From an uncultured Burkholderiales bacterium (GTDB taxonomy: Bacteria; Pseudomonadota; Gammaproteobacteria; Burkholderiales; Burkholderiaceae_C), in contig CAIQHG010000037.1 of assembly GCA_903871545.1 (NCBI GenBank), positions 1 through 64,000 on the forward strand: DNA of 64,000 bases, written 5' to 3'. This document shows positions 26,821 through 34,512 of the stretch, piece by piece. The translations under genes and the position numbers were made by a program. A model generated the notes under the pieces. That model saw only the letters and a list, made by a program, of their open reading frames with translations, was not told where the DNA came from and made no database searches. Position 1 is the stretch's first letter. Every line of letters begins with the position of its first letter.

Positions 26821-27021
26821 CTACTTCTTATCTGGTATCACTGCATTAACTGCCGCAGCGGTTGCTTTTACCCCGGTGGATACAACAGAAACGCCAGTAG
26901 AAACCACATCTGCAGTTATAGATACTGCTGCATCCCCCACCGCAATGACCGAACATGCCGCCAAGATCAGGCTAAATAGCACAGCCGTAATAAAGCGCCA
27001 AAGGTAGAGAATTTTGTTCAC
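26821..27021 (-). CDS. Small lipoprotein, NF038104-like
   Basis: The 66-residue precursor has a clear signal and lipobox LAAC (Cys about residue 23), then a short Val/Ala/Ser-rich tail (VIAVGDAAVSITADVVSTG with a repeated VVSTGV). This is the shape of the tiny NF038104-type lipoproteins. It is 40 bases downstream of the second winged-helix gene on the same strand, mirroring the lipoprotein/winged-helix pair at 20538-21478. Confidence 0.7.
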   Translation of the reverse strand: MNKILYLWRFITAVLFSLILAACSVIAVGDAAVSITADVVSTGVSVVSTGVKATAAAVNAVIPDKK

Positions 27022-27061
27022 GTCTTAAATTGGAATGATGAATAATTAAATTGATCAAATT

Positions 27062-27400
27062 TTACTCTAAATGAGATTTATATTGAGTCAATAAACTAAA
27101 AAATGCAGGGGTGGTACGTATTAACTGTCGCCTCTTGTCACTTGCATCCTGAATAAGATTTATCCAACCCAAGGCGATCAAATCCTTAATTGTGTAAGCA
27201 ATACTTCTTTGACTATAAGTTACTGATTGACAAAGTGTTTTAAGGTTGATCTCACAGCCTTTTAGGTTCTCAATCACCACGATCAATAAAAGATTTACAC
27301 CGATTTCATTGGTCTTTTGAAGCAAATTTGATTGCTCCCAGTTCTTAGCCTTAAGCATCTTATGAGCGAAGCTTAGCAATTCATCGTTATGGTCTTTCAT
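27062..27400 (-). CDS. MarR-like winged-helix regulator, paralogue 2
   Basis: The ATG at 27400 has AGAGGA upstream and gives 112 residues; a start at 27421 lacks a ribosome site. The core (INLKTLCQSVTYSQRSIAYTIKDL and wing IQDASDKRRQLI) is a paralogue of the protein at 21110-21478. Together they bracket the envelope cluster, both on the minus strand and each followed by a lipoprotein gene. A repeated palindromic element (copy B) lies about 145-220 bases upstream of its start. Confidence 0.65.
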   Translation of the reverse strand: MKDHNDELLSFAHKMLKAKNWEQSNLLQKTNEIGVNLLLIVVIENLKGCEINLKTLCQSVTYSQRSIAYTIKDLIALGWINLIQDASDKRRQLIRTTPAFFSLLTQYKSHLE

Positions 27401-27824
27401 GTACTCTCGTCCTCTATGCATTAGGTACTCGGGCGAAGCTCTTCAATGCAATATATCAATTTAAATCTTGCACAAAGAATCTTCGAAAGAACTTAATGAT
27501 CGATTATGAGTAGCTCACAGCAAGATCTTGTTGTGGGTTTGATAAATATATATTTATTAAATTTACAATATTAATGTATGCATTTACAGTGGTCTACGCC
27601 AACTACTGTTAGTCTATACATGTATCTGAATTGGTAATTACTATTTGTCTCATTAGAGGAGCTCAAGGATTTTTATCCTAAGTCCCTAATCTTATCTTTA
27701 TAGGGGCTAGAAATTCAAGGAATATATATGAAAATTAGATAGCAAAACAACCTGGATTAAGCTTGAATTTAAACCCAGGCCCAAAGCCAAAATTTAGAAG
27801 ACAAGTCAGAGTTTAATAAATCAA
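27401..27824. other. Intergenic stretch holding repeat copy B
   Basis: The stretch is AT-rich and without a gene. It holds copy B of the palindromic element (27546-27622). The rest shows no repeat or hairpin that I could identify. Confidence 0.5.
27546..27622. promoter_or_regulatory. Repeated palindrome-bearing element, copy B
   Basis: This stretch contains ACAGT, a 14-base spacer and ACTGTTAGTCTATACATG. Copy A (3921-3983) has the same half-sites with a three-base spacer; the difference is 11 bases, about one helical turn. AT-rich flanks also align. It lies upstream of the second winged-helix gene. Confidence 0.5.
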
Positions 27825-28619
27825 TCAATTTGGACGTGCATAATTGAGATTCCTTGTAATGAATTCATCAATTACTTTAGATGCTTCTGTGCCTGAGTTG
27901 TAGTACATGTGAAATCCAGACCTGCACGGATCATTAGACTCAGATTCGCCGTTTTTAATCCATGTGTATTGAATATCTAACTTTGTGAACTCTTTAACTT
28001 TTTCATAAAGACGAAGCGAGTAAGCACTCGTTGTGTTTAAACAAGCATCTTTCTCATGGTGTAGAAACAGTATTGGAAAGTCAACTGGTGCATTGAAATT
28101 TGATCCATTCCTTAATGCAGAAGCAATCACTCCAGCAATCTCATCAGTCTTATTATTCTTTTGAAGATATTGAATAAAATTTGTGAGACTGATACCACCG
28201 TTACTGTGCCCCATTATCCAAACTGGTAGACCAGTCTTGGCGTGATAATACTGTATGACACTCTCAACGCGAACTAGGTGATCATCTGTACCTCTAGCAA
28301 CAACATCTCGCATTGGAAAAGGAAAGTCTAGCAGCACTAAATCAAACTTACCAGAGGTCAGGTCTGGATTAGTAAGACTTTTGAGCGTCTGGTAAAAGGA
28401 ATATTTTCTATCAGTTGTATCGGGTTTAAGACCAAGATTGCCATCACCACCGGGAATGAACACAATGAGTGCCTTTGAATTGGCACCTTGCCAGTAAAGA
28501 GTCTGGGTAGGGATAGAACTTATGAAGAAACTGGATCTGTTTTGGTCTACTGGAATTACTTGAGCATAGTTGGTGCTAGTAAGTACGAAAGTTAAAATGC
28601 ATAGGAGTAATTTCTTCAT
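27825..28619 (-). CDS. Secreted alpha/beta hydrolase
   Basis: The ATG at 28619 (MKKLLLCILTF) opens directly on a signal peptide to NYAQ and has CAGGAT upstream; a frame to 28664 exists. The 264-residue protein has the nucleophile elbow GHSNGGISL (Ser about residue 128), an oxyanion-type FIPGGDGN near the N-terminus and a late His in SGFHMY. It is a periplasmic hydrolase of unknown substrate. It is divergent from the sorbosone-type dehydrogenase gene. Confidence 0.72.
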   Translation of the reverse strand: MKKLLLCILTFVLTSTNYAQVIPVDQNRSSFFISSIPTQTLYWQGANSKALIVFIPGGDGNLGLKPDTTDRKYSFYQTLKSLTNPDLTSGKFDLVLLDFPFPMRDVVARGTDDHLVRVESVIQYYHAKTGLPVWIMGHSNGGISLTNFIQYLQKNNKTDEIAGVIASALRNGSNFNAPVDFPILFLHHEKDACLNTTSAYSLRLYEKVKEFTKLDIQYTWIKNGESESNDPCRSGFHMYYNSGTEASKVIDEFITRNLNYARPN

Positions 28620-28859
28620 ATCCTGAATTATTCTAGCAATTAGATCTAAGTTCATCAACTTCACTTCGCTCAGGGGATATTCGCTTTGCGCATGGAGAAA
28701 AGTATCAAATTCCTTGGTTTTACGAGCCAGATGACCCCCTGGCAGTCTAAGTAATTCTTAAAAAATCTTTTGCCCCAGGGTTAATACTGTTATTGATAAA
28801 TATTATTTCATCTTAAAATTTTTTAGTAATTTCAACCTTCAACTCCATTAAGGATTTTT

Positions 28860-30137
28860 GTGAATCTTCTTAAACTCAACACACTCGCGCTCTGCGTTTT
28901 TATGCTTTGTGCAACGACTGCAATTGCCCAGGATAAAAACTTATCTACGCTTCAAAGGATGGGCAATACCTCCACAAACATGGTTATACCTACTGTGGCA
29001 CAAGAAGGTAAAAATGCAGACGCTATTCGCGCAAACCTAAAGAAAGTCAAGTTGCCAGAGGGTTTTAAAATTGACTTATATGCGGTCGTCCCCGATGCAC
29101 GCTACATGGCTGTAGCACCCTCGACCAATATGCTGTTTGTTGGTACTCGCAAGACAACAGTTTGGGCTGTGACGAACCGTAATAACGGGGACTCAGCAAC
29201 AGAGGTTAAGCAGTTTGCTCCATCAATAAAATTCTCTAACCCCAACGGTGTTTGCTTTACTAAGGACGGATTTTTGATCGTTGCCGAGTCAAACCGTATA
29301 TTACACTTCCCTGCGGCAGAGTATTTCTATGAAGGTCCAGATGTTGCCGTTGATCTAGTGGTTGCAGAAGGTAAATTAATACCCCCAGAAGAGCAGTCTT
29401 TTAATCACACAGGACGTGTGTGTAAGGTTGCAAATGACGGTAAGATTTACGTCACCATGGGTCAACCCTACAACGTGCAACCCAAAGATAAAGTTGCACT
29501 TTTTGAGGAACTCGGTATTGGAGGAGTTTTACGGTTCAACGGGTTAGATGGCTCAGGTCGTACTGTTTACTCCAAGGGTATGCGTAACCCTGCAGGCATT
29601 ACCATTGGACCAAAAGGTGATATTTGGACAACTGATAACCAAACCGACGGCTTAGGCGATGATATTCCACCTGGTGAATTGAACAAACTTACAAAAGCCG
29701 GGGAACACTTTGGTTACCCTTACTGGAACGGTCACTTCAAAGTTGCAGGCTCCGCGGCTGCTCCTGACCTAAAAGACATGAAAGAACCTGCGGAAGCCAT
29801 CTTCCCACAGGTTGAATTTCCTGCTCACCAAGCCCAACTCGGCCTAACACATTACACAGGCTCAGCGTTTCCAAAAAAATACCAAGGCGGTCTATTTGTC
29901 GCCTCACACGGCTCTTGGAACCGTTCTACACCTAGCGGCTATCTAATCAACTTTGTTCCAATCAAAGCGGATGGAAATGCTGGCCCAGCAGAGGTGTTTG
30001 CTGATGGTTTCTTGGATAAAACAACCGGTCGCGCCTTAGCCCGACCCGTTGACGTTGCTACCTTGCCTGATGGCTCTATTTTGGTGTCTGACGACTATGC
30101 GGGCGCACTTTACAGAATTAGTTATAAAAATGACTAA
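28860..30137 (+). CDS. PQQ-type sugar/sorbosone dehydrogenase, periplasmic
   Basis: The start is GTG with AAGGAT upstream. The 425-residue precursor has a signal peptide to AIAQ. The mature part has a six-blade beta-propeller pattern: LPEGFKIDLYA, GRVCKVANDGKIYVTMGQPYN, SKGMRNPAGITIGPKGDIWTTDN (quoted in parts) and ending RPVDVATLPDGSILVSDDYAGALYRI, which are hallmarks of the soluble glucose/sorbosone dehydrogenase family. It oxidises aldose-like substrates. A terminator follows at 30172, then cytochrome c and cupin genes that may serve as electron acceptor and partner. Confidence 0.85.
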   Translation: MNLLKLNTLALCVFMLCATTAIAQDKNLSTLQRMGNTSTNMVIPTVAQEGKNADAIRANLKKVKLPEGFKIDLYAVVPDARYMAVAPSTNMLFVGTRKTTVWAVTNRNNGDSATEVKQFAPSIKFSNPNGVCFTKDGFLIVAESNRILHFPAAEYFYEGPDVAVDLVVAEGKLIPPEEQSFNHTGRVCKVANDGKIYVTMGQPYNVQPKDKVALFEELGIGGVLRFNGLDGSGRTVYSKGMRNPAGITIGPKGDIWTTDNQTDGLGDDIPPGELNKLTKAGEHFGYPYWNGHFKVAGSAAAPDLKDMKEPAEAIFPQVEFPAHQAQLGLTHYTGSAFPKKYQGGLFVASHGSWNRSTPSGYLINFVPIKADGNAGPAEVFADGFLDKTTGRALARPVDVATLPDGSILVSDDYAGALYRISYKND

Positions 30138-30171
30138 CCCGATTTAAACACTGTAATGGTTTAAATAATTC

Positions 30172-30198
30172 AGGGCCTTGTAAAGGGCCCTTTTTTTT
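30172..30198 (+). terminator. Rho-independent terminator
   Basis: AGGGCC and GGCCCT pair around a short loop and are followed by eight T. It lies 35 bases after the dehydrogenase stop, so most transcripts should end before the cytochrome c gene. Confidence 0.85.
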
Positions 30199-30213
30199 AG
30201 TTTAATATGATGT

Positions 30214-30528
30214 ATGAGAAATTTTCTTCTATTTAGTTGTCTTTTGATTACTCTAACGAGTTACGCCGATGATGAGAGTTTGGGACGCGCGAAGGCAGAC
30301 TCGCTTTGCAGTTTGTGTCACGGCCCGCAGGGTCTAGCCATACTTCCGAATGCCCCTAATTTAGCGGGTCAGCAGCCCATATATTTGAGTGAACAGTTAA
30401 AAAACTACCGCAGCGGCAAAAGACCTAATGAAGTTATGGGCGTCATAGCCAAAAATCTGACTGATTCAGACATATCACAACTCGTTGCTTGGTACAGTTC
30501 TGTTAAACTGACAGTCGAGTTGCCTTAA
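30214..30528 (+). CDS. Class I cytochrome c
   Basis: The 104-residue precursor has a signal peptide (to SYA|DD) and the heme motif CSLCH at about residue 32. A Met axial ligand is offered by VMGVIAKNLTDSDISQLVAWY, the usual C-terminal helix. It is a small periplasmic electron carrier, probably accepting electrons from the dehydrogenase upstream. It has no evident ribosome site. Confidence 0.88.
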   Translation: MRNFLLFSCLLITLTSYADDESLGRAKADSLCSLCHGPQGLAILPNAPNLAGQQPIYLSEQLKNYRSGKRPNEVMGVIAKNLTDSDISQLVAWYSSVKLTVELP

Positions 30529-30577
30529 ACTTTAAAGTGAATTTAAGCTGTTAAATCAATATTAAAAGGAAATATCC

Positions 30578-30976
30578 ATGAAAATCAAAAATCTCATCGC
30601 AATTGGAATATTTGGAATATTTGGAATATTTTCAACTCAAATACCTGCACAACAAGCCGGATTCACCAGAGTTCCTTTACAGACACAAGATTTAGGTACA
30701 CCGGGAAAGGTCGCCGTGCAAGCTCGCGCAGAATTTGATCCTGGTGTTGCTGCTGGCAGGCATACCCATCCAGGAGAAGAGTTAGGTTACGTCTTGGAAG
30801 GGCAACTGGAATTGAGAGTTGATGGTCAGCCGCCTAAGATCATTAAGGCTGGCGAGACATTCTTTGTCCCTGAGGGTCTAGTGCACGATGGCATCAACAC
30901 CGGAGCAGTAAAAACTAAGGTACTAGCAACCTACGTTGTTGAAAAAGGTAAACCAGTAGCAACGCCTGCTAAGTGA
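30578..30976 (+). CDS. Secreted cupin-domain protein
   Basis: The 132-residue protein has a signal peptide with three GIF repeats, coded by three perfect GGAATATTT units. The cupin metal motif is HTHPGEELGYVLEG (two His and Glu), then the second motif PEGLVHDGINTG with a His. Members of this size bind a metal and act as isomerases or quercetinase-like dioxygenases. It lies 49 bases after the cytochrome c gene. Confidence 0.85.
   Translation: MKIKNLIAIGIFGIFGIFSTQIPAQQAGFTRVPLQTQDLGTPGKVAVQARAEFDPGVAAGRHTHPGEELGYVLEGQLELRVDGQPPKIIKAGETFFVPEGLVHDGINTGAVKTKVLATYVVEKGKPVATPAK
30605..30631 (+). repeat. In-frame 9-bp triplication in the cupin signal peptide
   Basis: Three perfect GGAATATTT copies encode Gly-Ile-Phe three times in the hydrophobic core. 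Gain or loss of a unit keeps the frame and only changes the core length. Confidence 0.8.
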
Positions 30977-31369
30977 TTTGCTTAATGCTAGAGCCTGTAA
31001 ATCAATCTGTGTAAATTAAGGGCTAGGTTATCGGTGAGCGGTTAAACGTTCACCGAATTCTATTTCGAATCTTTTTATCGCTGCTCTTCAATTTGCAATG
31101 GACTTCGTCCACTTCTTTGATGCTTGCATGAAAGCTAAATATACAACCTTCATCGCTTAGGCTTCGTTGGAGAATAATTTCCTTCGTTTAGTAGCCGAGC
31201 TTATTACGCTTTTGAGGAATTCAATTACTAGGCGGTTTCAATGAGCAAGTGCAAAAAGTCGATATAAATAGTCGGACCTGCAAAATTCATTTTTCATAAT
31301 TTCAGTAAAACTTGAGTATTCAAGATTGTTTGAATACGAATTATGCTTTTAATTATGGTTTTGATTATT
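30977..31369. other. Intergenic stretch with IS256-family debris
   Basis: The main content is a transposase remnant on the minus strand at 31028-31240, listed separately. The bases at 30991-31020 (GAGCCTGTAAATCAATCTG) look like an IS256-type terminal repeat. The rest, near 31241-31369, shows no feature. Confidence 0.55.
31028..31240 (-). pseudogene. IS256-family (mutator-type) transposase, C-terminal remnant
   Basis: The minus strand reads, in one frame, IEFLKSVISSATKRRKLFS, then AMKVVYLAFMQASKKWTKSI, then RAAIKRFEIEFGERLTAHR and a stop. These match the C-terminal end of IS256-family transposases (NSVIRSATKRRKLFP..AMKVVYLAL..ISKKWT..W..A...F.I.FG.R). Two in-frame stops, TAA after SNEA and TGA where a Trp (W) is expected, and loss of the rest show decay. 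The terminal repeat follows just beyond. Confidence 0.75.
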
Positions 31370-33085
31370 TTATGGGCTTGTCGCTGGTACCGCTCTGAAT
31401 ACAGCAACGTCACTCGAATTAATTGTTTGAATAAATTGATAAGTGGTGCCAGAGGTGATAGACACTTTCCAACTCTGAGCGGCCTGGGATGCTTTGGCAT
31501 TAAAGGATGAGTCCGGCACTGAACTCATCGAGTTATATTTGTATAAGTTATAGCTCACGCCTGGTGTTAAATTGGAGACAGTGATTGTTAACGTAATCGT
31601 ACTTGATGCTGGTCTGGTGCTTGTACCGTCTACCATGGCGGGAGTTTCGTAGTTTTGACTTGTCGTCAGTCTAACTGGTAGGGTATCTTTATTGGTATCT
31701 AAAATCCCCGTTATTGCAATGCCGTAATTCTTAGTAGAGTTGGATAGTGTGTATACAGGTGCGGTAGGCGAATTTGCTTGTTGACGGGTACCTTGAAACG
31801 CACTCATAGTGGATTTAAATATATACGGAGGGGACCCTGAGGAGTCTGTCCATAGTCCGTGGTCGTCAAATTGTATTGAATCTCCGCTGTAATAAGTTGT
31901 TGTGTCACTTATATTGTTGTAAGTGCCTACGCCAGATACTAAGACGATGTGATCGTATTCGGCGTCTCCAGCACTGAGGTTAGAGTTTTGATATAACAAG
32001 TATTCGTTGTTATATAGGCCAATAACGACTGGATATCCAGCAGCGACCTTTGATTTCACCCATAAGAGGAAATTATTTGTGTTTGAGGACCCAGAATTAT
32101 CCCAAGTTGAGTAGTTAAGGTGCATCTTGGTAGCAGCTGCAGCATCATTTATTCCTAGCAACAGTTGACTAGAGGTTATATTTTGAGCTACTCCAGGGCT
32201 GGCAAGGGCGCGTGCATCATACTGTGAAACGTATTGACCATAGTACATCCCTGCGCTTATAAAAGATACCTCACCGCAATATCCTTTGTTAGCACCCCAC
32301 TGCAGTCTGGGAGGCAAATTGTTAACTACGCTTGCGAGAGGATTATTTACCCAAAATCCGACACCCGACTTGAGTGTTGTATTGGTCGCTGTAAAGTCCT
32401 CGTATCCAGATGTAGAAATGTAGCTTGTTAGTGCAGCATCACTTTGGGCTTGCAAGCTGGAGCTATAAAAAATCCACTTCCCCGTCGTACTGTCCCAAGC
32501 CCAAAGTGTATTTATGTTGAGGGGAAATCCTGAGCTATTTGTATTGGTCCCCAGAGCTTTGTTAAAGGCGCTAGGAGTCACGTTGTCAGCTGTAGATATA
32601 AGGTTCCAACCGTAGTTCAAAGCGCTTGCTCCAGCGAAGGAAAAATTACTAGAGGTATAGCCAGAGCTACTACTCGAGTCATTACCCAAGCTCAATGAGA
32701 AGCTTTGAGTAGAGTTAACCCAAAATCCTTCACCAGGATTTACAGTCGTCAGTGCTTGGTAGCCTTGAGTAGTCGTAAAATTTAAAAGATCAGTCGTGGT
32801 GAGATATTTGGGCGAGTAAAAAGACCACACAGATTTAGTACTGTCCCATTTCCAAACGCTAGTCACCTGAGATTGGTTTAATGCGGAGTTAGCTACTGTA
32901 ATGGGCTGAGTTGTGCTGTTTCCGATCAAATTCCAGCCTTTTTGAAGCTGTACAGAGGTTTGGGCATTGGACTTACTTGGAGTAATAAAACAAATGAAAA
33001 AAATTACGACTAATATGAGAGAAGAAAAAAACGACAGCACTCGAAATTTATTTGCGTCACTAATAGTTTTTTGTTTAAAAGTCAT
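31370..33085 (-). CDS. Secreted protein with GWNLI repeats and a C39-like peptidase domain
   Basis: The 571-residue precursor has a signal region (residues about 18-42, to SNAQ). Two tandem modules of about 100 residues follow, each opening with GWNLI and closing with GxGFWVN (GEGFWVN and GVGFWVN), with LWAWDSTTGKW or VWKWDSTKSVW inside. Then comes a papain/C39-like core: Cys in GYCGEVSFISAG (about residue 270), His in YDHIVLVSGVG. The C-terminus is beta-rich. It is probably a surface or secreted cysteine peptidase-like protein. The gene stands alone. Confidence 0.68.
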   Translation of the reverse strand: MTFKQKTISDANKFRVLSFFSSLILVVIFFICFITPSKSNAQTSVQLQKGWNLIGNSTTQPITVANSALNQSQVTSVWKWDSTKSVWSFYSPKYLTTTDLLNFTTTQGYQALTTVNPGEGFWVNSTQSFSLSLGNDSSSSSGYTSSNFSFAGASALNYGWNLISTADNVTPSAFNKALGTNTNSSGFPLNINTLWAWDSTTGKWIFYSSSLQAQSDAALTSYISTSGYEDFTATNTTLKSGVGFWVNNPLASVVNNLPPRLQWGANKGYCGEVSFISAGMYYGQYVSQYDARALASPGVAQNITSSQLLLGINDAAAATKMHLNYSTWDNSGSSNTNNFLLWVKSKVAAGYPVVIGLYNNEYLLYQNSNLSAGDAEYDHIVLVSGVGTYNNISDTTTYYSGDSIQFDDHGLWTDSSGSPPYIFKSTMSAFQGTRQQANSPTAPVYTLSNSTKNYGIAITGILDTNKDTLPVRLTTSQNYETPAMVDGTSTRPASSTITLTITVSNLTPGVSYNLYKYNSMSSVPDSSFNAKASQAAQSWKVSITSGTTYQFIQTINSSDVAVFRAVPATSP

Positions 33086-33578
33086 TTCAACGATTTCCGT
33101 TTATAAATGGTACTTGAGTATTTGAGTAGTCCGCAATTACTAATCTTTTCTTGGCAAGATGGTTTTGTTCCTTGTTGTCAGCGAATTCCCAACCGCTCTC
33201 CAAAAGGCTTGGATATATTGTTATTGTAGAGGAAGGTCATTACGAGTTGGAATATTCCTGCTGTAAAAAAAGAGAATACAAAACTTTTCAGTTCTTGATT
33301 AACCGGGGGTGTTTTTCAATAACTTCACTCATACGTGCTCCAAAATTTTACAAGGAGCCCGATGGTACAAACTTAAAGCCAACGATTCAATATGTGTTGG
33401 CTAGATGCTTAACTCGAACCAGCTAAGCGTCAAATTTGACCGAGTGATCAGTGTCAACATTAATCATGAGTCTCAGATTTCGTAGGGTAGGGGGTTCATG
33501 AATTCTTGGCGAAAAGGGTACCCCGGATACTTGTTTTCTTTGGTCGTAGATACTGCAGTTTTGTGGCGAGAGACGAGA
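33086..33578. other. Intergenic stretch, no gene supported
   Basis: An open plus-strand frame of 91 codons at 33151-33426 has no family signature, codon pattern or ribosome site and is rejected. A perfect 12-bp palindrome GTCAAATTTGAC is at 33429-33440. Nothing else was seen; this is the left edge of the G+C-rich block. Confidence 0.5.
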
Positions 33579-34292
33579 TTAAATGTGTTTTCTTGCGGGG
33601 ACGTCTGAAATGCTGCCTTCAAGCCCGCGAATCAGTGCGCGAAGAGTAAAGTCAAAGCGATGTGACAAATTAAGGGTTGCTGCAGTTTTTAACGCGCCTT
33701 TTAGGTGGGGGTATTCACCATTACTTTTTTGAATCACGTATTTCCGAAATTCCACATCTGGGTGTATTTTCAATTCTCGTTCAAGAGCATCACGCCTTTC
33801 CTTGCGTGCTACCCAACCGGCAACGAATTCGATAATCGCTCGCGTTGCATAAAGGGCATCTAAATCTGAGAAGCCTGATTCTTTTGCCGCCTTGATTGAC
33901 ATTTCGTGTCTGTCCAGAACACTGGTCACGGTAGATGTTCTGCGGATAGTGTAGTCAGCTAGTCCCGGAACCGCGTCATACATAGTTGATAGAGACGCTG
34001 CATAGCCAGCAGCCCAATTGGCCCAACCTTCGCCTTGATAAGCGGGCACTGGAAACTTGTCCATTACGTCTGCAACAAATTTTGAAATTAGATCTTCACG
34101 TCCTTGGATATGGTTGTAAAGCGCTGGTGGTGTTACCCCAAGAACGTCTGCCACGGCCTGCAGCGTGAGGTTTGTAAGACCAACCTTGGATGCGGCGGCA
34201 AGTATCTGCCCGAGTGAAAGTTGGCTAGGGCGACCGACCCTCCTTTTTAGATGGGTTTCACTTCCATTGCTAAAAGTGGATGCCGAGTCCAT
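33579..34292 (-). CDS. TetR-family transcriptional regulator
   Basis: The 237-residue protein has the TetR helix-turn-helix near residues 23-70: LGQILAAASKVGLTNLTLQAVADVLGV, then TPPALYNHIQGREDLI. The long C-terminal part is the ligand-binding dimer domain. It is divergent from hyuA with 220 bases between and is the likely regulator of the hyuAB-liv-flavoprotein operon. I could not find a clean operator; AAcAATATT-AAG and AAtAATATTcAAG near 34326 and 34380 are weak candidates. Confidence 0.85.
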   Translation of the reverse strand: MDSASTFSNGSETHLKRRVGRPSQLSLGQILAAASKVGLTNLTLQAVADVLGVTPPALYNHIQGREDLISKFVADVMDKFPVPAYQGEGWANWAAGYAASLSTMYDAVPGLADYTIRRTSTVTSVLDRHEMSIKAAKESGFSDLDALYATRAIIEFVAGWVARKERRDALERELKIHPDVEFRKYVIQKSNGEYPHLKGALKTAATLNLSHRFDFTLRALIRGLEGSISDVPARKHI

Positions 34293-34512
34293 GGTTTCCC
34301 CTATGAATAAAATAAATTAATTGCTGAACAATATTAAGTAATTCGAAATTGCAGATTAAATTCTTTGAAATGAGGACTTTAATAATATTCAAGCTGTTCC
34401 TTGCAAAAACCAACATCTACAACATTAGACCAGAACGATAATGAAAAAATCAGCCAGACGCAAGTTAAGTACCATAATTTCCACCGGTGATTTGCTTGAG
34501 GGCAGGTAAAAA

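Noticed and set aside
30976-31370. tRNA or small RNA gene after the cupin gene
   Set aside because: No cloverleaf was seen; the stretch reads as transposase remnant.
33151-33426. Open frame of 91 codons on the plus strand
   Set aside because: No family signature, ribosome site or conserved-looking composition; the frame is not supported.
33429-33440. Palindrome GTCAAATTTGAC as TetR operator
   Set aside because: It lies downstream of the TetR gene, not in its promoter; too short to call.
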